In this document: positions 45,299-54,607 of the stretch, piece by piece
Position numbering within the stretch: the first letter of the stretch is position 1
Layout: every line of letters starts with the position of its first letter
Source of the DNA: Pseudomonas nitroreducens NBRC 12694
Lineage (GTDB): Bacteria > Pseudomonadota > Gammaproteobacteria > Pseudomonadales > Pseudomonadaceae
Reading direction: 5' to 3'
DNA length: 64,000 nt
Assembly: GCF_002091755.1 (NCBI RefSeq)
Contig: NZ_BDAI01000009.1
Span: forward strand, 62,001 to 126,000
Translations under genes and position numbers: made by a program
The notes under the pieces: generated by a model
What the model saw: the letters and a program-made list of their open reading frames with translations, nothing else
What the model was told of the DNA's origin: nothing
Databases searched by the model: none

Positions 45299-45652
45299 TC
45301 ACTGCAGCCAGGATTCCACGGTGTCGCCACCGTACTGTTGTTTCCAGGCTTTCAGGGTCTTGTGGTTGCCGCCCTTGGTCTCGATGGTCTCGCCATTGTG
45401 CGGGTTCTTGTAGATCTTCAGTTGGCGAGTGCGGCGCGCCGGCTGTGCGGCTGCGGGCTCGGTGGAAGTCTGCGGGTCGAGAATCTCGATGACGTTGCGC
45501 AGGTTCATGCCGTACTGGTCCATCAAGGCTTGCAGTTGATCCTTGAACTCCAGTTCCTTTTTCAGGCCGCCATCGCTCTTGAGTTTCTCGAGCAGGGCGA
45601 GTTGTTCCTGGAGTTTGCGCTCGGCTTCGCGGAATTCCGCAAGTTTGGACAT
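45299..45652 (-). CDS. mvaU: MvaU, H-NS-like xenogeneic silencer
   Basis: 117-residue MvaT-family nucleoid protein. An N-terminal coiled coil (about residues 1-60: MSKLAEFREAERKLQEQLAL...) for oligomerisation is followed by an AAAQPARRTR linker and the DNA-binding C-terminus YKNPHNGETIETKGGNHKTL. The start MSKLAEFREAE favours MvaU over MvaT. It silences AT-rich foreign DNA, such as the island at the end of this window. Start ATG 45652. Confidence 0.92.
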   Translation of the reverse strand: MSKLAEFREAERKLQEQLALLEKLKSDGGLKKELEFKDQLQALMDQYGMNLRNVIEILDPQTSTEPAAAQPARRTRQLKIYKNPHNGETIETKGGNHKTLKAWKQQYGGDTVESWLQ

Positions 45653-45908
45653 CTGGGTGCTCCCGTATGTAGGGTGATTTGTACGGGGCGATTCTGTGTT
45701 CTGGTGATTGTTCGCGTCAACTGAATATATGAATTGTTGCGATTGGGAAAACACACTTTAAATGTAATCAGCGGATGAAGGGTTGGTGGATTAATTGAGT
45801 GATTGGGGATAATGCGCGGGCTAAAGGGTGTGGTTGGGTTTCGTTCGGGCTGAGTAATCCCTGCAAATCCTGTGTGATTTATTGTGGTGCGTTGCCTGTG
45901 AGTGCTGG

Positions 45909-46742
45909 ATGAATTTCGAGATTGTGAAATACCGGGTCAATGACTATGAACTGACGTGCCAGGTTGCCGGGCAGGGCGTGCCCCTGCTGCTGGTACACGG
46001 GTCGCTTTGCGACTACCGCTATTGGCAGGCACAGGTCGAAGCCTTGTCTGCCCGTTACCGTGTGATCGTGCCCAGCTTGCGCCATTATTTCCCGGAGCAA
46101 TGGGGCGGCCAGGGGATTGGCTTTTCGACGGAACAGCATGTTGATGATCTTCTCGCCTTGATCGACCAGTTACCTGCGCCGGTCCATCTGCTGGGGCATT
46201 CGCGGGGCGGCAACATCTGTTTGCGAGTGGCACTGATGGCTCCGCATAAATTGCTCTCTTTGGCGCTGGCTGATCCAGGTGGAGACTTTGCGGACAATGT
46301 CTTCACTGGAGCAAATATTGAAGCGCCGGTATCTCCTGTCGAACGCAATCAGTTTCGCCAGCAGGCGCTTGGAATGATTCGCGAGGGAGATGTTGAAGGA
46401 GGGTTGCAGCTCTTTGTCGATACTGTCAGTGGGGCGGGAGTCTGGTCGAGGTCATCTGCACAGTTTCGTGAAATGGCGACGGCCAATGCCATGACCTTGG
46501 TTGGGCAGGTTGCCGATCATCCTGCGCCTATTAATCGGGAGTCGATATCGCAGTTGCAGTTGCCAGTATTGCTGATCGGCGGAGCCAGAAGTCCGGAGCC
46601 GTTTCCGCGAATCCTCCAGGCGCTGCAACTGAGTCTTGCGGATGCGCGCTTGGTGACGATTCCCGGCGCCTCCCATGGCATGAATGTGATCCGTCCGGCG
46701 TCCTTCAATCGCGCTGTGCTGGAATTTGTCGATCAGTACTGA
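45909..46742 (+). CDS. Alpha/beta hydrolase
   Basis: 277 residues. Oxyanion region LLLVHGSLCDYRYW, nucleophile elbow GHSRGGN, and histidine in GASHGMNVIRP complete the serine-hydrolase pattern. The substrate is unknown; sequence is in the haloperoxidase/esterase type. Start ATG 45909 (MNFEIVKY). GC content is lower than neighbours, and the gene sits between mvaU and thrS. Confidence 0.85.
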   Translation: MNFEIVKYRVNDYELTCQVAGQGVPLLLVHGSLCDYRYWQAQVEALSARYRVIVPSLRHYFPEQWGGQGIGFSTEQHVDDLLALIDQLPAPVHLLGHSRGGNICLRVALMAPHKLLSLALADPGGDFADNVFTGANIEAPVSPVERNQFRQQALGMIREGDVEGGLQLFVDTVSGAGVWSRSSAQFREMATANAMTLVGQVADHPAPINRESISQLQLPVLLIGGARSPEPFPRILQALQLSLADARLVTIPGASHGMNVIRPASFNRAVLEFVDQY

Positions 46743-46983
46743 GCGAAGTCAGGCTCTGCGCTCGTCAGCTTGCGCAACTTGCAGTAACATCCAGCGCCCT
46801 GTCCGCTATTGTTTGCGATCAGGTTTTCGATTTCTTCCAGTGATCTACGTCCGCGCGCGAAAGCGCAGGGTGCCGACAAGGCGCCTGCCACTGTGAGGCA
46901 GGCCTGCCCGGCGGGCGACGCTTACTGGCACATCCCAACCCATGTGGCCTTTCGTAGGGGTCACCACTAGGAGAGGAGGCGCC

Positions 46984-48906
46984 ATGCCCATCATTACTCT
47001 TCCCGACGGTAGTCAGCGTTCCTTCGATCATCCGGTCAGCGTGACCGAGGTGGCGCAATCCATTGGTGCGGGCCTGGCGAAAGCCACCCTGGCCGGCAAG
47101 GTCAACGGCCGTCTGGTCGATGCCTGCGACATCATCGACAGCGACGCGACTCTGCAGATCATTACCCCGAAGGACGAGGACGGGCTGGAAATCATCCGCC
47201 ACTCCTGCGCTCACCTGGTGGGCCACGCGGTCAAGCAGCTGTATCCGACCGCCAAGATGGTCATCGGCCCGGTGATCGACGAAGGCTTCTATTACGACAT
47301 CGCCTTCGAGCGTCCCTTCACGCCGGAAGACATGGCCGCCATCGAAAAGCGCATGGCCGAGCTGATCGAGAAGGACTACGACGTCATCAAGAAGATGACG
47401 CCGCGTGCCGAAGTCATCGAGACCTTCAAGGCTCGTGGTGAGGGGTACAAGCTGCGCCTCATCGACGACATGCCGGACGAGAAGGTCATGGGCCTGTACT
47501 TCCACGAGGAGTACGTGGACATGTGCCGTGGCCCGCATGTGCCCAACACCCGGTTCCTGAAAGCCTTCAAGCTGACCAAGATTTCCGGCGCCTACTGGCG
47601 TGGCGACTCGAAAAACGAGCAGCTGCAGCGCGTCTATGGCACCGCCTGGGCGGACAAGAAGCAGCTGGCTGCCTACATCCAGCGCATCGAAGAGGCCGAA
47701 AAGCGCGATCACCGCCGTATCGGCAAGCAGCTCGACCTCTTCCACCTCCAGGAAGAAGCGCCGGGCATGGTCTTCTGGCACCCGAACGGCTGGACCGTCT
47801 ATCAGGTGCTCGAGCAGTACATGCGCAAGGTGCAGCGCGACCACGGTTACGTGGAGGTTCGTACCCCGCAGGTCGTCGACCGCATCCTGTGGGAGCGCTC
47901 CGGCCACTGGACCAACTACGCCGAGAACATGTTCACCACTTCGTCGGAAAGCCGCGACTTCGCGGTTAAGCCGATGAACTGCCCATGCCACGTGCAGATC
48001 TTCAACCAGGGCCTGAAGTCCTACCGCGACCTGCCGCTGCGTCTCGCCGAGTTTGGCGCGTGTCACCGCAACGAACCGTCCGGCGCGCTGCACGGCATCA
48101 TGCGTGTACGTGGCTTTACCCAGGACGATGCGCACATCTTCTGCACCGAAGAGCAGGTAAAGAAGGAAGCGGCCGACTTCATCAAGCTGACCCTGCAGGT
48201 CTATTCGGACTTCGGTTTCAGCGATGTCTCCATGAAGCTGTCCACCCGTCCGGCCAAGCGCGTCGGTTCCGAAGAGCTGTGGGATCGGGCCGAAAGTGCT
48301 CTGGCCGACGCTCTGAACGAATCCGGCCTGGAGTGGGAATACCAGCCGGGCGAAGGTGCCTTCTACGGTCCGAAGATCGAGTTCACCCTGAAGGACTGCC
48401 TTGGCCGTAACTGGCAGTGCGGCACCCTTCAGTACGATCCGAACCTGCCGGAGCGCCTGGATGCCAGCTATATCGCCGAAGATAACAGCCGTACCCGTCC
48501 GGTCATGCTGCACCGCGCGATCCTCGGCTCGTTCGAACGCTTCATCGGTATGCTGATCGAGCACTACGCCGGTCTGTTCCCGGCCTGGCTCGCACCGACC
48601 CAGGCGGTGGTGATGAATATCACTGACAAGCAGGGCGAATGGGCCGAAGAAGTGGTGCGTCAGCTCGAGCAAAGCGGATTCCGTGCCAAGTCTGACTTGA
48701 GAAACGAGAAAATTGGCTTTAAAATCCGCGAGCATACTTTGCTCAAGGTTCCCTATCTGCTGGTTATTGGTGATAGGGAAGTTGAATCGCAGGCCGTCGC
48801 CGTACGTACGCGCGAAGGGGCAGACCTCGGCTCGATGCCGGTCGCCCAGTTCGCGGAGCTTCTCGCTCAGGCGGTTTCCCGGCGTGGTCGCCAAGACTCG
48901 GAGTAA
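46984..48906 (+). CDS. thrS: ThrS, threonyl-tRNA synthetase
   Basis: 640 residues: TGS domain (ITLPDGSQRSFDHPVSVTEV), editing domain with zinc-like HxxxH (HSCAHLVGHAVK), class II core with the Zn ligand cysteine in PMNCPCHVQIF, and an anticodon-binding C-terminus. Start ATG 46984 after GGAGAGGAGG. First of the thrS-infC-rpmI-rplT-pheST-ihfA cluster; its TAA shares a base with the infC start. Confidence 0.98.
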   Translation: MPIITLPDGSQRSFDHPVSVTEVAQSIGAGLAKATLAGKVNGRLVDACDIIDSDATLQIITPKDEDGLEIIRHSCAHLVGHAVKQLYPTAKMVIGPVIDEGFYYDIAFERPFTPEDMAAIEKRMAELIEKDYDVIKKMTPRAEVIETFKARGEGYKLRLIDDMPDEKVMGLYFHEEYVDMCRGPHVPNTRFLKAFKLTKISGAYWRGDSKNEQLQRVYGTAWADKKQLAAYIQRIEEAEKRDHRRIGKQLDLFHLQEEAPGMVFWHPNGWTVYQVLEQYMRKVQRDHGYVEVRTPQVVDRILWERSGHWTNYAENMFTTSSESRDFAVKPMNCPCHVQIFNQGLKSYRDLPLRLAEFGACHRNEPSGALHGIMRVRGFTQDDAHIFCTEEQVKKEAADFIKLTLQVYSDFGFSDVSMKLSTRPAKRVGSEELWDRAESALADALNESGLEWEYQPGEGAFYGPKIEFTLKDCLGRNWQCGTLQYDPNLPERLDASYIAEDNSRTRPVMLHRAILGSFERFIGMLIEHYAGLFPAWLAPTQAVVMNITDKQGEWAEEVVRQLEQSGFRAKSDLRNEKIGFKIREHTLLKVPYLLVIGDREVESQAVAVRTREGADLGSMPVAQFAELLAQAVSRRGRQDSE

Positions 48907-49457
48907 TCATTATTAAGCGTGAAATGAGACAGGATAAGCGGGCTCTCCCGAAACCACCGATCAACGAAAACATCACCGCCCGTGAGGTGCGTCTGATTGG
49001 TGCCGACGGTCAACAGATTGGCGTGGTCTCCCTCGACGAGGCCCTCCGTCTAGCCGACGAGGCCAAGCTGGACCTGGTGGAAATTTCTGCTGATGCGGTG
49101 CCTCCTGTCTGCCGCATCATGGACTACGGCAAGCACCTCTTCGAGAAGAAGAAGCAAGCCGCTGCTGCGAAGAAAAACCAGCACCAGCAACAGATCAAAG
49201 AAATCAAGTTTCGTCCAGGGACGGAAGAAGGGGATTACCAGGTAAAACTACGCAACCTGGTACGTTTCCTTAATGAAGGGGACAAGGCCAAGGTATCGCT
49301 TCGATTCCGTGGTCGTGAGATGGCCCACCAGGAGCTGGGCATGGAGCTGTTGAAGCGAGTCGAAAACGACCTCGCCGAAGTCGGCACCGTGGAACAGCAT
49401 CCTAAGCTGGAAGGACGCCAGCTGATGATGGTCATCGCTCCCAAGAAGCGTAAATAA
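48906..49457 (+). CDS. infC: InfC, translation initiation factor IF-3 (AUC start)
   Basis: 183-residue factor that controls start-codon selection on the 30S subunit. The first ATG in frame (48924) would drop the conserved N-terminal IIKREMRQDKR. I therefore start at the ATC at 48906, overlapping the thrS stop by one base; ATT codons at 48909 and 48912 are alternatives that sit better from the GGAG at 48900-48903. Rare start codons are a known autoregulatory feature of infC. Domains: N-terminal INENITAREVRLIGADG and C-terminal KFRPGTEEGDYQVKLRNL. Confidence 0.93.
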   Translation: MIIKREMRQDKRALPKPPINENITAREVRLIGADGQQIGVVSLDEALRLADEAKLDLVEISADAVPPVCRIMDYGKHLFEKKKQAAAAKKNQHQQQIKEIKFRPGTEEGDYQVKLRNLVRFLNEGDKAKVSLRFRGREMAHQELGMELLKRVENDLAEVGTVEQHPKLEGRQLMMVIAPKKRK

Positions 49458-49517
49458 CCTCCCGGGCACTGGCAGGCCTGATGGTTATCAGTTGTTAACG
49501 AATGCGGAGTACTAAAC

Positions 49518-49712
49518 ATGCCAAAGATGAAAACCAAGAGTGGCGCCAAAAAGCGCTTCAAAGTGACTGCTGGTGGCATCAAGCACAAGCACGCTTTCAA
49601 GAGCCACATCCTGACCAAAATGACCACCAAGCGTAAGCGTCAGCTGCGCGGCACTTCGATGCTCGCTGCTTCCGACGTTCGCCGTGTAGCGCGCTCCCTG
49701 CGTCTGCGTTGA
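49518..49712 (+). CDS. rpmI: RpmI, 50S ribosomal protein L35
   Basis: 64 residues, highly basic, beginning MPKMKTKSGAKKRFK and ending LRLR. It is cotranscribed with infC and rplT; L20 often controls this region through the leader. Length and sequence are typical. Confidence 0.98.
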   Translation: MPKMKTKSGAKKRFKVTAGGIKHKHAFKSHILTKMTTKRKRQLRGTSMLAASDVRRVARSLRLR

Positions 49713-49733
49713 TTTCTGGTAGAGGATAAATAA

Positions 49734-50090
49734 ATGGCTCGTGTTAAGCGTGGCGTAATTGCCCGTCGTCGTCACAAAAAGATTCTGAAGCTCGCAAAAG
49801 GCTACTACGGCGCGCGCTCGCGCGTGTTCCGTGTTGCCAAGCAGGCGGTAATCAAAGCAGGCCAATACGCCTACCGCGACCGTCGTCAGCGCAAGCGTCA
49901 GTTCCGCGCCCTGTGGATCGCCCGTATCAACGCTGGTGCTCGTCAGAACGGTCTGTCCTACAGCCGTCTGATCGCTGGCCTGAAAAAGGCGGCCATCGAG
50001 ATCGACCGTAAGGTACTGGCCGATCTGGCTGTGAACGAAAAAGCGGCGTTTACCGCGATTGTCGAGAAAGCGAAGGCCAGCCTGGCTTAA
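49734..50090 (+). CDS. rplT: RplT, 50S ribosomal protein L20
   Basis: 118-residue RNA-binding protein with the long basic N-terminal extension (MARVKRGVIARRRHKKILKL) and core RQRKRQFRALWIARINAGAR. It follows rpmI by 21 bp. A strong hairpin separates it from pheS. Confidence 0.98.
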   Translation: MARVKRGVIARRRHKKILKLAKGYYGARSRVFRVAKQAVIKAGQYAYRDRRQRKRQFRALWIARINAGARQNGLSYSRLIAGLKKAAIEIDRKVLADLAVNEKAAFTAIVEKAKASLA

Positions 50091-50135
50091 GCCCCACGAC
50101 AGTTACCGGATCTCGGTCCGGACGTAACGTCACCG

Positions 50136-50171
50136 ATAGGGGAAGAGCCTTACCGCTCTTCCCCTATTTTG
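50136..50171 (+). terminator. Terminator/attenuator between rplT and pheS
   Basis: ATAGGGGAAGAGC-CTTACC-GCTCTTCCCCTAT plus TTTT, a 13-bp stem. It lies 46 bp after rplT and only 17 bp before the pheS start, so it may partially attenuate pheST. No pheM-like Phe-rich leader peptide is evident. Confidence 0.88.
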
Positions 50172-50187
50172 TATCTGGAGTTGGTAC

Positions 50188-51204
50188 ATGGAAAACCTGG
50201 ACGCGCTGGTTTCGCAGGCCCTGGACGCCGTGCGAAACACCGAAGACGTCAACGCCCTGGAGCAGATCCGGGTTCACTACCTCGGCAAGAAAGGCGAGCT
50301 GACCCAGGTCATGAAGACCCTGGGCGACCTGCCGGCCGAAGAGCGCCCCAAGGTCGGCGCGCTGATCAACGTAGCCAAGGAAAAGGTTCAGGATGTTCTG
50401 AACGCCCGCAAGGCTGAGCTGGAGGGCGCCGCCCTCGCCGCCAAGCTGGCAGCCGAACGCATCGACGTGACCCTGCCGGGCCGTGGCCAGTCCTCCGGTG
50501 GCCTGCATCCGGTCACCCGCACCAAGGAACGCATCGAGCAGTGCTTCACCCGCATCGGCTATGAAGTCGCCGAGGGTCCGGAAGTCGAAGACGACTACCA
50601 CAATTTCGAAGCGCTCAACATTCCGGGTCACCACCCGGCTCGTGCCATGCACGACACCTTCTACTTCAATGCGAACATGCTGCTGCGCACCCATACCTCG
50701 CCGGTACAGGTCCGCACCATGGAAAACCAGAAGCCGCCGATTCGCATTGTCTGCCCGGGCCGCGTCTACCGTTGCGACTCCGACCTGACCCACTCGCCCA
50801 TGTTCCACCAGGTCGAAGGTCTGCTGGTCGATGAAGACGTCAGCTTCGCCGACCTCAAGGGCACCATCGAAGAATTCCTCCGCGCCTTCTTCGAGAAAGA
50901 ATTCTCCGTCCGCTTCCGTCCGTCCTTCTTCCCCTTCACCGAGCCTTCGGCGGAAGTCGACATCCAGTGCGTGCTTTGCAGCGGCAAGGGTTGCCGCGTC
51001 TGCAAGCAGACCGGCTGGCTGGAAGTCATGGGCTGCGGCATGGTCCACCCCGACGTGCTGCGCATGTCCGGCATCGACCCCGAGAAATACCAGGGCTTCG
51101 CCTTTGGCATGGGTATCGAGCGCCTGGCCATGCTGCGCTATGGCGTGAACGACTTGCGCCTGTTCTTCGACAACGATCTGCGGTTCCTCGGCCAGTTCCG
51201 CTAG
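50188..51204 (+). CDS. pheS: PheS, phenylalanyl-tRNA synthetase alpha chain
   Basis: 338 residues: N-terminal coiled coil, then class II catalytic core with HPVTRTKERIE, GPEVEDDYHNFEALNIP and motif 3 FGMGIERLAMLRYG. Works as an alpha2-beta2 enzyme with PheT. Confidence 0.98.
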   Translation: MENLDALVSQALDAVRNTEDVNALEQIRVHYLGKKGELTQVMKTLGDLPAEERPKVGALINVAKEKVQDVLNARKAELEGAALAAKLAAERIDVTLPGRGQSSGGLHPVTRTKERIEQCFTRIGYEVAEGPEVEDDYHNFEALNIPGHHPARAMHDTFYFNANMLLRTHTSPVQVRTMENQKPPIRIVCPGRVYRCDSDLTHSPMFHQVEGLLVDEDVSFADLKGTIEEFLRAFFEKEFSVRFRPSFFPFTEPSAEVDIQCVLCSGKGCRVCKQTGWLEVMGCGMVHPDVLRMSGIDPEKYQGFAFGMGIERLAMLRYGVNDLRLFFDNDLRFLGQFR

Positions 51205-51238
51205 CCCGCACGACCGTCAACGCATTTAGGAGAGCAGG

Positions 51239-53617
51239 ATGAAATTCAGTGAACAGTGGCTGCGGAGCTGGGTAAACCCGCAGGTATCCCGTGACGAGCT
51301 GGTAGCTCGTCTGTCCATGGCCGGCCTTGAGGTCGACGCCGTGATCCCGGTCGCCGGTCAGTTCAGTGGTGTGGTCGTGGGCGAAGTGCTGTCGACCGAA
51401 CAACACCCGGACGCCGACAAGCTGCGCGTCTGCCAGGTCAGCAACGGTTCGGAGACCTTCCAGGTCGTCTGCGGTGCGCCCAATGTGCGCCCAGGCCTGA
51501 AGATCCCCTTCGCCATGATCGGCGCCGAGCTGCCGGGTGACTTCAAGATCAAGAAGGCCAAGCTGCGCGGCGTTGAATCCAACGGCATGCTCTGCTCGGC
51601 CAAAGAGCTGGAAATCAGCGAAGAGAACGCCGGCCTGATGGAGCTCGCTGCGGATGCGCCGGTGGGCGCCAACGTCCGCGACTACCTCGAACTGGACGAC
51701 GCTTCCATCGAGATCGGCCTGACCCCGAACCGTGGTGATTGCCTGTCTCTGACCGGCCTCGCTCGCGAAGTCGGCGCGCTGTACAGCGCCGAGGTCAGGC
51801 CGGTAGTGGTTGGCTCAGTTGCTCCGCAGATCGATGAAGTGCGCAGCGTTGAGCTGCTGGCTCCCAAGGCTTGCCCGCGCTACCTCGGCCGCGTCGTCCG
51901 CAACGTCGACCTGAGCAAGCCAACCCCTCTGTGGATGGTTGAGCGTCTGCGTCGTTCCGATATCCGCAGCATCGACGCCGCCGTCGACATCACCAACTAC
52001 GTAATGATCGAGCTGGGCCAGCCAATGCATGCCTTCGATCTCGACGAGATCAAAGGCGGCGTGCGCGTGCGCATGGCAGAGGAGGGCGAGAAGCTCGTCC
52101 TGCTCGACGGCCAGGAAGTCACCCTGCGTGCTGACACCCTGGTGATTGCCGATCACGAACGCGCCCTGGCCATCGCCGGCGTGATGGGTGGCGAGCACAG
52201 CGGCGTCAGCGCCAAGACACGCGACCTGTTCCTCGAAAGCGCCTTCTTCGACAACATTGCCGTTGCTGGCAAGGCCCGTTCCTATGGCCTGCACACCGAT
52301 GCCTCGCATCGCTTCGAGCGTGGCGTGGACTCGCAGTTGGCTCGTCGCGCCATGGAGCGTGCTACCGAGCTGCTGTTGCAGATCGTCGGCGGCGAAGCTG
52401 GTCCGATCGTGGAAGCAGTCAGTGAAGCGGACCTGCCCAAGGTCGCTCCGGTTACCCTGCGTGCCGAGCGCGTTACCCAGATGCTGGGCATGACCCTGGA
52501 AAACACCGAGATCGAGCGTCTGCTCACCGCCCTGGAGTTCGACGTCCAGAAAGCCGGTGCCGATGCCTGGACCGTTGGTGTGCCGAGCCATCGCTTCGAC
52601 GTCTCGATCGAAGTCGACCTGATCGAAGAGCTGGGTCGCCTGTACGGCTACAACCGTCTGCCGGTGCGCTACCCGCAGGCACGCCTGGCGCCGAACACCA
52701 AGTCCGAGTCCCAGGCCGAGCTGCCCGCGCTGCGCCGCCTGCTGGTCGCCCGTGACTACCAGGAGGCCATCACCTATAGCTTCATTGATCCCAAGGTGTT
52801 CCAGCTGTTCCATCCCGGTGTCGAGCCGCTGATGTTGGCCAACCCGATCTCCGCCGACATGGCCGCCATGCGCGCCTCGCTCTGGCCGGGGCTGGTCAAG
52901 TCCCTGCAGCACAACCTCAATCGTCAGCAGACCCGTGTGCGCCTGTTCGAAAGCGGCCTGCGCTTTGTCGGTCAACTGGAAGGGCTGGTGCAGGAAAACA
53001 TGCTCGCCGGCGTCGTCTGCGGTGCACGTCAGCCGGAAGGCTGGGCGAATGGTCGCGAGAGCGTCGACTTCTTCGACGTGAAAGCCGACGTCGAAGCGCT
53101 GCTGGGTAACGCCGGCGCCATCGAAGCCTTCACCTTCTCCCCAGCGGAACACCCAGCGCTGCACCCGGGCCAGACCGCCAAGATCGAGCGCGATGGCGTG
53201 CTGGTCGGCTACCTCGGCGCGCTGCACCCGGAACTGGCCAAGGCGCTGGACCTGGATCGCCCGGTGTACCTCTTCGAGCTGGTCCTGGCCGAAGTAGCCA
53301 AGGGTCGTCTGCCGAAATTCAGCGAACTGTCGCGCTTCCCCGAAGTACGTCGTGACCTGGCGCTGATCGTCGATCTGGATACTCCGGCCGAGTTCGTGCT
53401 GGCCAATATCCGTGAAACGGCGGGCGAATGGCTGACGGATCTCAGGTTGTTTGACGTCTACCACGGTAAAGGCATTGATCCGCTTAGAAAAAGCTTGGCC
53501 GTTGGCTTGACCTGGCAGCATCCATCACGCACTCTTAATGATGACGAGGTGAACGCGACTACGCAGAATATCGTCGCCTCGCTGGAACAAAGGTTCAACG
53601 CCACGTTAAGGAAGTAG
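51239..53617 (+). CDS. pheT: PheT, phenylalanyl-tRNA synthetase beta chain
   Basis: 792 residues: tRNA-binding OB domain (about 40-150, PDADKLRVCQVSNG), B3/B4 editing region, B5 domains, catalytic-like core and the C-terminal FDX-ACB domain (SRFPEVRRDLALIVDLDTPA). Follows pheS by 34 bp; ihfA begins 3 bp after its stop. Confidence 0.98.
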   Translation: MKFSEQWLRSWVNPQVSRDELVARLSMAGLEVDAVIPVAGQFSGVVVGEVLSTEQHPDADKLRVCQVSNGSETFQVVCGAPNVRPGLKIPFAMIGAELPGDFKIKKAKLRGVESNGMLCSAKELEISEENAGLMELAADAPVGANVRDYLELDDASIEIGLTPNRGDCLSLTGLAREVGALYSAEVRPVVVGSVAPQIDEVRSVELLAPKACPRYLGRVVRNVDLSKPTPLWMVERLRRSDIRSIDAAVDITNYVMIELGQPMHAFDLDEIKGGVRVRMAEEGEKLVLLDGQEVTLRADTLVIADHERALAIAGVMGGEHSGVSAKTRDLFLESAFFDNIAVAGKARSYGLHTDASHRFERGVDSQLARRAMERATELLLQIVGGEAGPIVEAVSEADLPKVAPVTLRAERVTQMLGMTLENTEIERLLTALEFDVQKAGADAWTVGVPSHRFDVSIEVDLIEELGRLYGYNRLPVRYPQARLAPNTKSESQAELPALRRLLVARDYQEAITYSFIDPKVFQLFHPGVEPLMLANPISADMAAMRASLWPGLVKSLQHNLNRQQTRVRLFESGLRFVGQLEGLVQENMLAGVVCGARQPEGWANGRESVDFFDVKADVEALLGNAGAIEAFTFSPAEHPALHPGQTAKIERDGVLVGYLGALHPELAKALDLDRPVYLFELVLAEVAKGRLPKFSELSRFPEVRRDLALIVDLDTPAEFVLANIRETAGEWLTDLRLFDVYHGKGIDPLRKSLAVGLTWQHPSRTLNDDEVNATTQNIVASLEQRFNATLRK

Positions 53618-53620
53618 CGT

Positions 53621-53923
53621 ATGGGGGCTCTGACGAAAGCTGAAATTGCTGAACGTCTGTACGAAGAGCTGGGCCTGAATAAGCGGGAAGCCAAGGAACT
53701 GGTGGAGCTCTTCTTTGAAGAGATTCGCCAGGCGCTGGAGCATAACGAGCAGGTGAAGTTGTCGGGCTTCGGCAACTTCGACCTGCGCGACAAGCGTCAG
53801 CGTCCCGGACGCAACCCAAAGACGGGAGAGGAAATCCCGATCACAGCCCGGCGCGTCGTCACCTTTCGTCCAGGGCAGAAACTGAAGGCCAGGGTTGAGG
53901 CTTATGCTGGAACCAAGTCATAA
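53621..53923 (+). CDS. ihfA: IhfA, integration host factor alpha
   Basis: 100-residue DNA-bending protein: GALTKAEIAERLYEELGLNK, ELFFEEIRQALE and the DNA-contacting FGNFDLRDKRQRPGRNPKTG. Partner of IhfB; among its roles are sigma-54 promoter activation and phage/island integration. Stops inside the next gene's start region. Confidence 0.98.
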   Translation: MGALTKAEIAERLYEELGLNKREAKELVELFFEEIRQALEHNEQVKLSGFGNFDLRDKRQRPGRNPKTGEEIPITARRVVTFRPGQKLKARVEAYAGTKS

Positions 53924-54260
53924 CGACGAGCTGCCCCCCATTCCGGGCAAGCGCTACTTCACCATCGGTGAAGTGAGCGATCTTTGCGCGGTGAAGCCGC
54001 ACGTGCTGCGGTACTGGGAACAGGAGTTCCCGCAACTCAATCCGGTCAAGCGAAGGGGCAACCGGCGCTACTACCAGCGCCAGGACGTGCTCATGATTCG
54101 TCAGATCCGCGCACTCCTCTACGACCAGGGCTTCACCATCGGCGGCGCTCGCCAGCGCCTCACCGGCGACGAAGCACGCGAGGACGCCACCCAATACAAG
54201 CAACTGATCCGGCAGATGATCGCCGAATTGGAAGATGTACTGCATGTGCTGCGCAAGTAA
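53904..54260 (+). CDS. MerR-family transcriptional regulator
   Basis: 118 residues with an N-terminal MerR winged helix (YFTIGEVSDLCAVKPHVLRY, WEQEFPQLNPVKRRGNRRYY) and a C-terminal coiled coil. Typical of the small conserved MerR protein that follows ihfA in gammaproteobacteria; ligand unknown. It overlaps ihfA by 20 bp. Confidence 0.93.
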   Translation: MLEPSHNDELPPIPGKRYFTIGEVSDLCAVKPHVLRYWEQEFPQLNPVKRRGNRRYYQRQDVLMIRQIRALLYDQGFTIGGARQRLTGDEAREDATQYKQLIRQMIAELEDVLHVLRK

Positions 54261-54344
54261 CTGAAAAAAATGAAAAAAGCACTTCTCCAATACAAATGCT
54301 TGGGGTATAGTGCGATCCGCTTCTGAGGGAACTCAAAAGCAACG

Positions 54345-54422
<78 letters not shown>

Positions 54423-54433
54423 AAAATCCCTAG

Positions 54434-54468
54434 AAAATCCAATCACTTAGCGGTGGTTGGATTTTTTT
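54434..54468 (+). terminator. Terminator downstream of tRNA-Pro
   Basis: AAAATCCAATCAC (54434-54446), loop TTAGCG, GTGGTTGGATTTT (54453-54465), followed by T. A 13-bp stem with one G-T pair. Confidence 0.9.
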
Positions 54469-54498
54469 ATGGCCGAATGTTTTTTGTGCCCTTCGAAT

Positions 54499-54521
54499 TT
54501 TGCCCCACTTTTTGCCCCACC
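54499..54521. repeat. Direct repeat TTTTGCCCCAC, island arm-type repeat candidate
   Basis: TTTTGCCCCAC occurs at 54499-54509 and 54511-54521, one 12-bp turn apart, 77 bp after the tRNA-Pro 3' end. Tandem GTGGGGCAAAA-type repeats are common next to tyrosine-recombinase attachment sites in Pseudomonas islands. The attachment core itself would be the 3' tRNA sequence; its second copy lies outside the window. Confidence 0.5.
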
Positions 54522-54607
54522 GGAAAATCTCGCCGTTTTGTAGGTAGTTTTTGAGGTGCTTCTCGAGCCGAGCATTCCCTGGGGCATTGAGCCAAGCGAT
54601 CGAGTAT

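Noticed and set aside
46819..48894. 691-codon open frame antisense to thrS
   Set aside because: High-GC codon bias leaves antisense frames open; the plus-strand frame is unequivocal ThrS.
51815..53521. 568-codon frame antisense to pheT
   Set aside because: Shadow of PheT with no domain.
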